From positions 2,604,001 through 2,668,000 of the forward strand of contig NZ_CP019450.1 in assembly GCF_001983995.1 (NCBI RefSeq): a DNA stretch of 64,000 nt. The letters run 5' to 3'. The notes below the pieces were generated by a model, which was not told where the DNA came from, made no database searches, and saw only the letters and a list, made by a program, of their open reading frames with translations. This DNA comes from Halioglobus japonicus. Its GTDB lineage: Bacteria; Pseudomonadota; Gammaproteobacteria; Pseudomonadales; Halieaceae. The position numbers and the translations under genes were made by a program. This document shows, piece after piece, positions 55,676-64,000 of this stretch (the first letter of the stretch is position 1; every line of letters begins with the position of its first letter).

Positions 55676-56512
55676 ACCCGGCGCCCGGTAGCGGTCCAGC
55701 GGGCTGCGCAGGGCATCACTGCCATAGTAATGGCCGCTGCCTCTGGGGCTGGCGAACAGCAGTTCGATAATCACTTGTGCACCCGCGGCGGGCGGCTTCA
55801 TGCCCGCTTCCTGCGGGGTGCGAGCACCGAGAAATTCCTTGCCCAGATCGGTCTCGATAAAGCCGGGCGTGCAGGCATTGATCACCAGCTGCGGGTGCTG
55901 AGTTGCCAACCACAGGGTATAGCTGTTGGCACACGCCTTGGAGAAACCATAAGGCGAATCACTGCCAAAGCCCATGCGCTGGACCACGTCAGGCTCGAGT
56001 TCGCCACACTCCTGGATAAACGCCTGTAGCGACGACCAATCAATCGTCTTGTCAGTGAAAAACGCCTGACGATCGGCCGAGCAGTTGGCAACAAAGTTGG
56101 GGCCTGACGCCGAAGTGACATTAACAATGCGACCCTCGTGGCCAAGCAGAGGAGCGAAGGCCTCGCAGACGCGGTGCACGCCATACACGTTAACATCCAC
56201 AGTCTGGACGACCGTACCCTGGCCCAGCCCGGCATTGTTGACGATGCCATAAAGCCCCGTATCGAGGCGCTCCTGCATCCAGCTATCCCGGGCGCGCTGC
56301 ACTGATTGATCATCACAGACGTCAAGTTCCAGCAGCGTTATCCGATCTGCCCAGGTGGCGTCCTGCGCCACCAGTGACGCAACCGCTACATGGCCCCGGG
56401 CCATATCACGCGACCCGAGCACGACGTGTGTATCTGCTGCGGCGCGTAAAATCTCGCTGGCGACTGCCAGGCCAATGCCCTTATTGGCGCCGGTCACTAG
56501 AATGTTTTTCAT
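55649..56512 (-). CDS. Short-chain dehydrogenase (carbonyl reductase-like)
   Basis: Classical SDR of 287 residues with VTGANKGIGLAVA, YGIVNNAGLGQGT, the catalytic Ser region VNVTSASGP, and YGFSKACAN (Tyr-x3-Lys). The insertion between the Ser and Tyr (about 40 residues) is characteristic of monomeric carbonyl reductases. The ATG at 56512 (MKNILVTGANKG) is preferred; an upstream extension has no similarity. It diverges from the FAD-linked oxidase. Confidence 0.87.
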   Translation of the reverse strand: MKNILVTGANKGIGLAVASEILRAAADTHVVLGSRDMARGHVAVASLVAQDATWADRITLLELDVCDDQSVQRARDSWMQERLDTGLYGIVNNAGLGQGTVVQTVDVNVYGVHRVCEAFAPLLGHEGRIVNVTSASGPNFVANCSADRQAFFTDKTIDWSSLQAFIQECGELEPDVVQRMGFGSDSPYGFSKACANSYTLWLATQHPQLVINACTPGFIETDLGKEFLGARTPQEAGMKPPAAGAQVIIELLFASPRGSGHYYGSDALRSPLDRYRAPGSPEFTEGN

Positions 56513-56650
56513 GCCTGGCTTCCGATATAAAACCAATACCTTAGCATGACGCAGGCCCACGGGGTTGAATTGTCACCGACACACATTCACACTTTTGCCC
56601 CTGATAACTGCGCGCCAAGCGCGCACCCGAATCACGGAATAAAGCTGCCT

Positions 56651-58021
56651 ATGAACCTCATCGAACAACTGCAACAGATCGTCGGCGCCAATGGCGTACT
56701 GACGGGTGACGATGTGCGCAGCCGCCCTAATCACAGTTGGGGGAGGGGGGAGTGCCCGGCTATGGCGATTGTGCGCCCACGCACAACCGAAGAGGTTTCC
56801 CGGATCATGGCGTTATGCCACGCACAGGAACAGCGAGTCGTACCCTGGGGCGGATTAACCGGCCTGGTGGATGGCATTACCTGCGAGGCGGGCGACCTGG
56901 TGCTGTCGATGGAACGCATGCAGAACATCGAACACTGCGAACCGGATGCGGGCACACTGCGCGTGCAGGCCGGTGCCGTGCTGCAATCTGTGCAGGATGC
57001 CGCAGCCGAGGCCGGCTGGCAATTTGCCGTCGATCTGGGCGGGCGCGGCTCCGCTCAAATTGGCGGACTGGTTGCCACTAACGCAGGCGGCAATGCCGTG
57101 GTGCGCTACGGCATGATGCGCGAGCAGGTGTTGGGGCTGGAGGTGGTACTGGCAGACGGCAGGGTCATGAGTTCCCTCAACGAGGTGCTCAAGAACAATG
57201 CCGGCTATGACATGAAGCAGTTATTTATCGGCAGCGAGGGTACGCTGGGCATTGTCACTCGCGCGGTGCTGCGCCTGCGGCCAGCGGCCAACGCTCGTCA
57301 AACTGCCTTTCTGGGCATGAATAGCTTTGACGACGTGGCAGCGCTACTCAGGCATCTGCAAAGTCATTTGGAAGGTAAGCTCAGTAGTTTTGAAGTGATG
57401 TGGGCCAATCACTACCGCTTTATGGTTGAAGAACTGGCCACCCACCAAACATTTCTACCCGTCGATTACCCGTATTACGTACTGGTGGAATCCGAAGGTC
57501 AGTTCCCGGATCGCGAGGAGGCGTTGTTTACCTCGGTACTGGGTGAGCTGATGGAGGAGGGGACAATCGCCGACGCCGTGATCGCCCAGTCCGGGCAACA
57601 GGCAGAGCAATTGTGGGCCATGCGCGACGACGTCGCGTCCTTGATTGAGGCCATGGCGCCAATGGCGGCGTTTGATATCAGTCTACCGTTGCGTGACATG
57701 CAGACCTATGTAGCTGCCATGGAGCAGGGCTTAGCCAAACGGTTACCCGAGGCCCGCGTCGTCGTGTTTGGCCATCTTGGCGACGGCAACATCCACTTGG
57801 TCGTGGGTAATATCCCCGATCATAAGGCGGTGGAAGAGGTTGTCTACGGTGAACTGCGCAACCTGGGCGGCAGCATTTCAGCCGAGCATGGTATCGGCCT
57901 GGAGAAACGCGACTACCTCGCGTATTCCAAAGGCGAGATCGAAATCGACCTGATGCGCACTCTAAAACACGCGCTCGATCCCAAAGGCATTCTTAATCCC
58001 GGCAAGGTTATTTCAGCGTAA
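56651..58021 (+). CDS. FAD-linked oxidase, D-lactate/glycolate dehydrogenase type
   Basis: Flavoenzyme oxidising 2-hydroxy acids, 456 residues. The PCMH-type FAD domain has AIVRPRTTEEVSRIMALC, VPWGGLTGLVDG, GGLVATNAGGNAVVRYG, and FIGSEGTLGIVTRAVLRL. The C-terminal domain has GHLGDGNIHLVVGN and SAEHGIGLEKR, as in GlcD, D-lactate and D-2-hydroxyglutarate dehydrogenases. The ATG at 56651 matches the family; an upstream extension overlapping the SDR start has no similarity. Substrate not determined. Confidence 0.9.
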   Translation: MNLIEQLQQIVGANGVLTGDDVRSRPNHSWGRGECPAMAIVRPRTTEEVSRIMALCHAQEQRVVPWGGLTGLVDGITCEAGDLVLSMERMQNIEHCEPDAGTLRVQAGAVLQSVQDAAAEAGWQFAVDLGGRGSAQIGGLVATNAGGNAVVRYGMMREQVLGLEVVLADGRVMSSLNEVLKNNAGYDMKQLFIGSEGTLGIVTRAVLRLRPAANARQTAFLGMNSFDDVAALLRHLQSHLEGKLSSFEVMWANHYRFMVEELATHQTFLPVDYPYYVLVESEGQFPDREEALFTSVLGELMEEGTIADAVIAQSGQQAEQLWAMRDDVASLIEAMAPMAAFDISLPLRDMQTYVAAMEQGLAKRLPEARVVVFGHLGDGNIHLVVGNIPDHKAVEEVVYGELRNLGGSISAEHGIGLEKRDYLAYSKGEIEIDLMRTLKHALDPKGILNPGKVISA

Positions 58022-58062
58022 ACTGCCAAGCAGAGCTACAGTGGCGCTACGTATATTTAACA

Positions 58063-58076
58063 TAATAACGTTATTA
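58063..58076. repeat. 14-base perfect palindrome
   Basis: TAATAACGTTATTA between the converging oxidase and TonB-like genes. It is AT-rich with no T-run, so it is not a terminator; a protein-binding role is possible but unsupported. Confidence 0.3.
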
Positions 58077-58109
58077 AGTGCGCATTCGTCCCCAGGGTGA
58101 TGCTTGCAA

Positions 58110-58757
58110 CTACTTGCAGGCGACGCGATACCAGGCCTCGTGGCCCACCGGATCGAGTGGATCGGGACGAACCACCCGAAAACATCGGTCACCCATGCGC
58201 ACCATATCCACCCAGGCGCCCCCCATATAGCTGCTATCGCCTGGCGTGGTGTCCTGAGCCGCAACAACGCGTCGGGGCGCGCCATTCAGGTGAGCGGCCA
58301 GTGCGGTATCCATTACCACGGCGCCCGTATCTGTCAGTTGCTCAGTGACCACGGACTCAGCCTCAATACTGCGGACGATATCTGCAATCACATCCTGATC
58401 AAGTTCCAGCGCGACAGATGGCGATTTATCCAAGGGCTGTTTTTGGCCTGAAATCGTTTTGGTGGGAGCTGTTGGTGGTACCAGGTCAATTTCAGCGCTT
58501 GTGATATCTATCAGTTCAGTGGGTTTTTTGGGTTCAGCGGGCGCCGGCAGCGGTTCGGGTTGTAGCGTTGGATCAGCAAGGCTTGTTGCGAACTGGACGG
58601 CCAGTCGCGTGGACGGAGACCGCGGTGGCTCTTTGTTGATGTCACGATGCAGCCACCAACCAACCAGCAAGCCATGTAACAACAGCGACAGCAGCAGCGC
58701 ACCTGCAATCAACGGTGTACGGGGAGCAGTGGCTGTAACGAGAGTCGGCTCGCGCAT
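58110..58757 (-). CDS. TonB-like N-terminal membrane protein with a different C-terminus
   Basis: A 215-residue protein with one span (about 16-36) containing SLLLH (S24, H28), the S-x3-H pattern by which TonB contacts ExbB/ExbD. A Pro-rich periplasmic stretch follows (about 62-105). The C-terminal 60 residues (MGGAWVDMVRMGDRCFRVV, ending EAWYRVACK) do not look like the TonB receptor-binding domain, and two Cys could form a disulfide. There is no exbB or exbD beside it. It may be energised like TonB but act on another target; that is inference. Confidence 0.6.
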   Translation of the reverse strand: MREPTLVTATAPRTPLIAGALLLSLLLHGLLVGWWLHRDINKEPPRSPSTRLAVQFATSLADPTLQPEPLPAPAEPKKPTELIDITSAEIDLVPPTAPTKTISGQKQPLDKSPSVALELDQDVIADIVRSIEAESVVTEQLTDTGAVVMDTALAAHLNGAPRRVVAAQDTTPGDSSYMGGAWVDMVRMGDRCFRVVRPDPLDPVGHEAWYRVACK

Positions 58758-59296
58758 AGTTAATCGACTAGCAGTCGCCGCCGAAGTTCCTCAGCAACAT
58801 TCATCCACATAGCCAATTAAGGCCCAAATCGCGCTTAAAACACTTAAATAGCAGTCTCTGCGTATTTACGCTCATTTATCCACATGTGCGCATAATATAT
58901 ATTATGTTAAATGATGTATTTGAGCACAAGTCTATCCACAGTAAGGGACTGTGGGTTCCGCCCTTCTATAGGACTGTGGATGGATTTTCGGACTAGAATT
59001 AGGACTGCTGCAAAATGGTCCGTTTTACCACTCTGAATCGAGTGAATCAGACATCTATACGCGAAAAGACTCTGCTAGAGCCCTCTTGTTGTTTGGGGAA
59101 GAACCCGCAACTCACCAGGAAGTGTCCTGGCTCGGTTCCGCGTGATGCAGTGAAAATAGATTGGTTCGACGAGCCAGGGAGAATCAAAGAGTCAGCTGGC
59201 CAATTTGACGGCTGAATTCTTACATATTGTGATAGGAAGCCTTCATCCTGTAGATAGTTTAGCCCCCTTCCAGGCTCTTCTTCGAAATAAAGGCGA
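58758..59296. other. Gene-free stretch with DnaA-box-like sites and palindromes
   Basis: DnaA-box-like nine-mers occur at 58801-58809 (TCATCCACA), 58876-58884 (TTATCCACA, exact consensus), 58932-58940 (CTATCCACA) and inverted at 58975-58983 (TGTGGATGG). Between them are the palindromes CACATGTG (58881-58888) and CATAATATATATTATG (58891-58906). Further right, CCTGGCTCG (59126-59134) is inverted at 59170-59178. A 66-codon frame at 59015-59215 has no ribosome site or recognisable product. This separates the carbohydrate and TonB-like genes from the BREX genes. Confidence 0.5.
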
Positions 59297-61360
59297 CTAA
59301 GTATCCATTTTTATGTAGGTGACCTCAAAGGCTTTGCAGGCGCGGTACTTTTGGTTGCGATTGGCTAGCTGAAAGTGATCGCCCATCTCATAGCGTTGAA
59401 ATATGTCCAAGCCCCGATCTAGTGAGATCTTCCAGCCTGTATCCGTGGTGATATGCCGAGCATGCTGCGATCCTGAGTTATCAAAGGACCAGGCGAATTT
59501 GATCCCAACTGTCGACATTGAGGTCTGAATCTGTTCGAAGAACTCTCTCTGTTGCTCTCCTTTATAGTCGTCTTCTACAGTTACGAGGCTGACAACGAGC
59601 TCTTCCTCATCTCCCTTGTTCCTATTGGCCGTTTCGAGGAGTTCCATCAGGTTTCTTGCTTGATAATACAGCCGAATATAGGGATCAGTAACCGTTATGT
59701 GTTTAGCGCCTTTAAGGTAAGGGCTAAACAGCTCGTCGTAGCAGACTCCTTTCTGCCCCTCAACAAAGGTTAGATGCTGCTGCTTTGCATTTGAAAGAAT
59801 ATCACTAGCATCTTTGATAGCATGAGCGGCCTCCCCCTCCCCGTCTGAATTTTCCGTCCCTGGCAGTTCAAGGTCATCCGCAGCCGCTACTGTTTGGTTG
59901 TAGTAGTTTGGATACTCTATCTGTTCCAGGGTCGAAACAGACATCTCTTCGCCCACATTGGTGGAGTACGCGAAATTTACGGCGGCGTATGTCGTGTCGA
60001 GCCGAAATAGCTGATCTTTAATCCTTTTTCGCCCTTCCACGGCGAATTTGAGTACCTCTTCAATCTCTGCTGTGGACGCACCTCCCTGCGGGAAGAGAAT
60101 TTTCATCAGGCCGGAGAAAGTCTTGTTTATGGCATCCCGGTCACGTGTAGAGATATCGGATGACAGGGAGAAGTGTTCTTTGTACTGGTCAGAGAAATCC
60201 TGATTTCGTAAATGGCGAAGAATTTCAGCAAGATAGTCGACTACGAAACCGTATCCAGAAGAGAACATTTCCCCCCTGATAATGTCGACTTCCCAGCCAG
60301 GAATGTAGTAATGCAGGCGATCAAGAAACGCGGAGTCATAAAATTTTTCGGGGAGCGCATCGAACAAGTCACTATGCTTAAGCATATAGGGCAAACTATG
60401 TTCCGTATTTCCAACGAAAACCATGGAAGCGTCTGCTCCAAGGGTCTCAACACCGCGAGAAAACGACTTATTCGCCATGTAGTTCTTCATTATATCGACC
60501 AGCGCTTTATCGATTTTCTTCTGTTTGCCCGCAAACTCATCGAAGGCAACTGTATCCCAATACCCTACCAACCCAATTTTTCCTGAAGAGTTATTAACGA
60601 ATAGCTTCGGTACAGTGACCTCCCCCCCAGAGATCAAGATGCCATGGGGCGAAAATTCTGAATAGATGTGTGACTTACCTGTGCCCTTCGGGCCAAGTTC
60701 AATTAGGTTGTAATTGCGCTCACAGAATGGAATTAGTCGGGCGAGTTGCGTTAGCTTACTTCTTCTTCCAAAGTACTCTGGATCGAAACCAATACTTTGA
60801 ACCAGAACATCAATCCATTCATCGAGAGAAAATTGTTTTCGAGCCTTGATGTAACTTTCGTAATCAAAGTGCGACATTTGAATAGGCTTAATTGCACCCA
60901 AGATCCAAGGACTGGAATCCTTTTCCTCTGAGTGGGAATACTCGAGATCAGCAATTACCCAAACGCCACCAACCAAAAGTTTTGGGTGCTTCTTTACCGT
61001 TCCTGAATCTATCAGTACCTTCTTTATGCCAAGGTTAGAGAACGCCATCTCGTAGCAATCTTTTTTGTCATTCAAGGCTACACTGACTTTATCGATGACT
61101 TTGTGTGCACCCTTCTCTCGAATGGTAGAACGAATCAAACCGGCTTCGTTGCGGTGCACATAGTGCTTGGCCAGAATTTTCTTTACTGTTTGAATACCAC
61201 TTTCAATACTGTCTTCATCATTGGTGGCACAATATTGACCGAGTAGATATTCCAGTACATAGGAAGGGACAATGGCATTGCCCTTTACTGTTTTTACTAG
61301 GTCCTTACGTACCACAAGCCCGGCAAAGAGATCGCATATTTTATTATTTAGATCATTCAT
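59297..61360 (-). CDS. brxL: BREX protein BrxL with a C-terminal MIT_C-like domain
   Basis: The last gene of a type 1 BREX phage-defence operon, 687 residues. The N-terminal part (VRKDLVKTVKGNA, VPSYVLEYLLGQYC) and the AAA+ core match BrxL: Walker A GPKGTGKS (223-230), Walker B VAFDEF (271-276), and RDRDAINKTFSGL. After an acidic linker (about 495-515), residues about 535-686 do not look like the Lon-like domain usual for BrxL. They carry ITVTDPYIRLYYQ, HAR (633-635), GWKI and DRGLDIFQ (648-655), the signature of the phospholipase-D-like MIT_C domain. The ATG at 61360 has AGGT upstream; GTG at 61363 is in frame. G+C is lower than in the rest of the window. Confidence 0.9.
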   Translation of the reverse strand: MNDLNNKICDLFAGLVVRKDLVKTVKGNAIVPSYVLEYLLGQYCATNDEDSIESGIQTVKKILAKHYVHRNEAGLIRSTIREKGAHKVIDKVSVALNDKKDCYEMAFSNLGIKKVLIDSGTVKKHPKLLVGGVWVIADLEYSHSEEKDSSPWILGAIKPIQMSHFDYESYIKARKQFSLDEWIDVLVQSIGFDPEYFGRRSKLTQLARLIPFCERNYNLIELGPKGTGKSHIYSEFSPHGILISGGEVTVPKLFVNNSSGKIGLVGYWDTVAFDEFAGKQKKIDKALVDIMKNYMANKSFSRGVETLGADASMVFVGNTEHSLPYMLKHSDLFDALPEKFYDSAFLDRLHYYIPGWEVDIIRGEMFSSGYGFVVDYLAEILRHLRNQDFSDQYKEHFSLSSDISTRDRDAINKTFSGLMKILFPQGGASTAEIEEVLKFAVEGRKRIKDQLFRLDTTYAAVNFAYSTNVGEEMSVSTLEQIEYPNYYNQTVAAADDLELPGTENSDGEGEAAHAIKDASDILSNAKQQHLTFVEGQKGVCYDELFSPYLKGAKHITVTDPYIRLYYQARNLMELLETANRNKGDEEELVVSLVTVEDDYKGEQQREFFEQIQTSMSTVGIKFAWSFDNSGSQHARHITTDTGWKISLDRGLDIFQRYEMGDHFQLANRNQKYRACKAFEVTYIKMDT

Positions 61361-61409
61361 CACAAAACCTCAGAAAATCCTTTTTCACGATTAGGGCCAA
61401 ACTTAGCCG

Positions 61410-63965
61410 TCAAAAATCAAAGTCGCTAGTAAAGGAACGACGAATGGTATATGGCAATTGCTTATAGTCTTTATGTTGGTTAGTTCCAACTATTGGCTCT
61501 TCCAGTGTTAACATCACCTCCTGGTTATTAGCTCCATCCGCTTCTTGGGTTAAAACGAATCGTAGCTTCATTTCCCGTTCTCGTGGGTTCTCTGAGGCTA
61601 GATCCAGCGATATTTTGTGACTATCTGAGATCAGCTTGCCGTCCCGCGTGTAAAGGCCCACACGTAGGGTCCTAGGCTGTACTTTATCAGTCACGGCCTC
61701 GGTCTGGTACAACGTGACAGATAATTGCCCGGAAGTGATTACATTTGTCCCCCCACGTAGAACATCCACTTCGACTGCGGTTATATCGCTCTGACGCTTC
61801 TTGTTTATACTAATAACTGGGATTACAGTTTCCTGGAGCGTGGCGCCACCATGGACAAAACGGCTGCCTGAACCACTCAAGCGCAAGCGTTGAATACCCT
61901 TGGGGATGACAGCGCCGACATCACCAGCCAGATTCAGCTTATCAGCACTGAAATATTTCAAAGCATCGCTACTTTTTAAGTCCTTACCCAATACAAAGCG
62001 CCTATCGTTATAAAGCACCTCGCCTTTAACATCGTTTGGCAGGAAGTCACTCTCTTCTAGGGGTTTGTTTTGGTAGATAAAACCGTGATCGGCGGTAATC
62101 AGGATATTGTTGGCATTGGCATTAGCCAATTTTTTGATCAACTTTATCAAGTCATCAAAGGTTTTCTCAGTGGCTTCAAAAGCCTCACCCTCTGACTGCA
62201 TTTTGTCGCCGGTATGATCTATGCGGTTATGGTAGATATACAGCAGGTCATGACCTTTCAGCAGCTCACGGTTTTCAGTGATATTCTGCTCTAGCAGGTC
62301 TTTTGCTAATACCGCGCCAGCCCGCTCACCTAGCAAGCGTTTTAGTACTTTATCCCGCCCTTCCCGGCCCTGGGTACTTTGTGCTCCCATAGCGACCGTG
62401 CCGGTCTTGTTCTCTGCAATTTGCAAGGGGGTTTCCGAAGTTTGAGGTAGTAACGAGGCCATACCCAACTGGGTGTAACTAGGTAGTGATGACAGGGCGT
62501 GTTCCAGCTTGGCCTGATAGCGGTCTTCCTGGCGGATACGGCTCACCATTTCATGCCCCGCCTCATAGCGGAAGGCATCAGAAATAATCACATAGATCTT
62601 TTTGTCTTTATCCTGATAGGGCTTCACCCACTTTCTATAAAATTGAGCCTGCGAAGTAACATCAGGTACCTGCCAATTTGGCATTGCATCCACATGCTGC
62701 TGCCAGGCGTTGTTTAGTGGCAACAGGTAGCGGTTGGTGTATTGGTTCTCGATCTGCTCGGTCAGCGAACTCAACAAAGTATTCTGGGCAGAAACCTTCA
62801 AGGCATAAATATATTGGCGGTAGAGTTGATCAAGCTTATACCAGTGGCTGGTATAGCCCTGCACTGCCTCTGTGCTATTAGCCATAGAAAGCTGCACAGC
62901 ATCCAGTAATGCCAAGAACTGACTGGCTACATCTACCGCACTATAAAGATGCTGATATTTGCTATACCAGTGGCCCTGCCTACGCTGGCGACACCATAGG
63001 GCGATCTCACCCTGCGGAATAGTCCGCTGCTCCACAGCCGTCACTAATTCATAAATCACACGTTTATCAATCAGCTCAAAGTAATCCAGCTCGATCAGCT
63101 CTTTCAATTCCCGATGTACCAGATCCGCTTCGATATTTAAAATCTCGGCACAGTCTTCAGATAAAGCCTCAAAGCTCGTCTCATGGGTACGGCTGTCTTT
63201 CCAGCGCTTAAAGAATACCAGCGCATTGCTGTTTAGCTTAATTGGATCATTATTAACTGGCGTATCCAGCCCCATTGAATAACAGGATTTAAATAGCTCA
63301 ATAGAAAAATCCTTAATACTGGGGCTTTCGGTATGGTAGCCATAGTGCCTGCCCACTTGCTGCCATAAGAACTCATCCAGGCTACAGCTCTCAATAATGC
63401 TATAAAGAGGTGATGTCGATTTCTGAAGTTCGCTTAATAGTAGCTCCAGCACATTGTCTATTCTGTCTTCGCCTTTCTTAGTTGCCCCGGCACAGACAGA
63501 TAACATCTTCATCCGCACCAGCGGTAGAGAATCTTCAGTTGTAAGCAGCTTCCTTAGCGCCTCTTTGCGCTTCGCGGTCTGAGCCGGTGCTCTGCCAGGT
63601 TCAAAGAACGCACTGTGGTTTTCGACAACCTCAGCAAATTCATTGGGCAGCTCCAGCTCGCTTAACCATATAGCCACCTGGTCGGTACGGAAGGTCGTAA
63701 ATGCCAGCTCGACATCCAACAGCCAGTTCTCTAAAGGCTTGGGTTGCCTGCCTTCCTTGTAGAGCAGAAACTGCTGTTTAGGCGACTCCCTTAAAATCCG
63801 CTGTTTGATACCAAACTCATTATTGGCTATTTCCAATTTTTCAACATCAGCCAGATCCAGTGCTTCGAACTCACTGCGTAGCTCTTGTTTGCTGTCATAC
63901 CAGAAGACAATACGATGTTTGGCAAACAATCGACTTAGGGCGCTTTCAATATTATTCGCGGTCAT
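61410..63965 (-). CDS. pglZ: BREX phosphatase-like protein PglZ, type A
   Basis: A core BREX component of the alkaline-phosphatase fold, 851 residues. Metal-site motifs are KKIYVIISDAFRYEAG (D463) and NILITADHGFIYQN (D626, H627), with LLYIYHNRIDHTGD between them. The N-terminus (SALSRLFAKHRIVFWYDS) is typical of type A PglZ. It is followed after 49 bases by brxL, as in type 1 BREX (brxA, brxB, brxC, pglX, pglZ, brxL). The upstream members should lie beyond the right edge. It starts 35 bases from that edge, so its operon promoter is not in the window. Confidence 0.95.
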   Translation of the reverse strand: MTANNIESALSRLFAKHRIVFWYDSKQELRSEFEALDLADVEKLEIANNEFGIKQRILRESPKQQFLLYKEGRQPKPLENWLLDVELAFTTFRTDQVAIWLSELELPNEFAEVVENHSAFFEPGRAPAQTAKRKEALRKLLTTEDSLPLVRMKMLSVCAGATKKGEDRIDNVLELLLSELQKSTSPLYSIIESCSLDEFLWQQVGRHYGYHTESPSIKDFSIELFKSCYSMGLDTPVNNDPIKLNSNALVFFKRWKDSRTHETSFEALSEDCAEILNIEADLVHRELKELIELDYFELIDKRVIYELVTAVEQRTIPQGEIALWCRQRRQGHWYSKYQHLYSAVDVASQFLALLDAVQLSMANSTEAVQGYTSHWYKLDQLYRQYIYALKVSAQNTLLSSLTEQIENQYTNRYLLPLNNAWQQHVDAMPNWQVPDVTSQAQFYRKWVKPYQDKDKKIYVIISDAFRYEAGHEMVSRIRQEDRYQAKLEHALSSLPSYTQLGMASLLPQTSETPLQIAENKTGTVAMGAQSTQGREGRDKVLKRLLGERAGAVLAKDLLEQNITENRELLKGHDLLYIYHNRIDHTGDKMQSEGEAFEATEKTFDDLIKLIKKLANANANNILITADHGFIYQNKPLEESDFLPNDVKGEVLYNDRRFVLGKDLKSSDALKYFSADKLNLAGDVGAVIPKGIQRLRLSGSGSRFVHGGATLQETVIPVISINKKRQSDITAVEVDVLRGGTNVITSGQLSVTLYQTEAVTDKVQPRTLRVGLYTRDGKLISDSHKISLDLASENPREREMKLRFVLTQEADGANNQEVMLTLEEPIVGTNQHKDYKQLPYTIRRSFTSDFDF

Positions 63966-64000
63966 ATAATTCTCACGATCACAGCTATGATAACCCCGTA

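Noticed and set aside
59015..59215. 66-codon frame in the gap before brxL
   Set aside because: No ribosome site, no family, and it spans an inverted repeat; treated as non-coding.
1..64000. CRISPR arrays, tRNA or rRNA genes, transposases
   Set aside because: I saw no regularly spaced repeats, no tRNA-like cloverleaf with CCA-type end, no rRNA sequence and no transposase or integrase reading frame in the window.

Overview
The window looks like chromosome of a marine-type gammaproteobacterium, possibly near Cellvibrionales/Halieaceae. The reasons are a Pseudomonas-like cysI, the enterobacterial gene order gloB / yafS-type methyltransferase / rnhA / dnaQ, and nhaB, sohB, nudC, rlmG, mltD and nfuA. 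G+C is fairly high except at the right end, where a lower-G+C block carries BREX phage-defence genes. The taxonomic call is inference from gene content.

Layout. 1-7.3 kb: cysI (cut by the left edge), a 40-residue membrane protein, a DUF2970 protein with metH, nfuA, and an aroF-type DAHP synthase. 7.3-13.4 kb: a two-gene AddAB-like helicase-nuclease. 13.4-24.7 kb: housekeeping genes (LLM-class oxidoreductase, sirtuin, rlmG, mltD, gloB, methyltransferase, rnhA, dnaQ, nhaB, nudC, sohB). 24.7-30.1 kb: a leftward FHA / Ser-Thr kinase / SulP transporter / small membrane protein operon. After it come a possible small RNA and a small protein of unknown function. 31-44.4 kb: acyl-CoA metabolism (SDR, acyl-CoA dehydrogenase, enoyl-CoA hydratase, CaiB-type CoA-transferase, thiolase, FadJ-like protein, CitE-like lyase), interrupted by a second TPR kinase and an ABC1/UbiB-family gene. 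44.4-58 kb: a carbohydrate locus (DUF1080 hydrolase/lyase, PAS-AraC regulator, Gfo/Idh/MocA, two sugar isomerase/epimerases, MFS transporter, gluconate-dehydrogenase subunit-3 protein with GMC oxidoreductase, ThuA, SMP-30-like lipoprotein). It resembles pathways that break glycosides down through 3-keto intermediates. Its left border is a chimeric pseudogene joining a decayed thiopurine methyltransferase to the tail of a TonB-dependent receptor. 58-64 kb: a TonB-like protein, a 0.5-kb gene-free stretch with DnaA-box-like sites and palindromes, then brxL and pglZ; the rest of the BREX operon should lie beyond the right edge.

Two points stand out. First, BrxL has the normal N-terminal and AAA+ parts, but its C-terminus looks like the phospholipase-D-like MIT_C domain, not the Lon-like domain usual for BrxL. 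Second, seven otherwise intact genes are broken by eight single-base frame changes. Each is explained by loss of one base, usually from a short G or C run, and restoring that base restores family-typical length and ends. This suggests consensus errors more than gene decay, so those genes are reported here as single genes.
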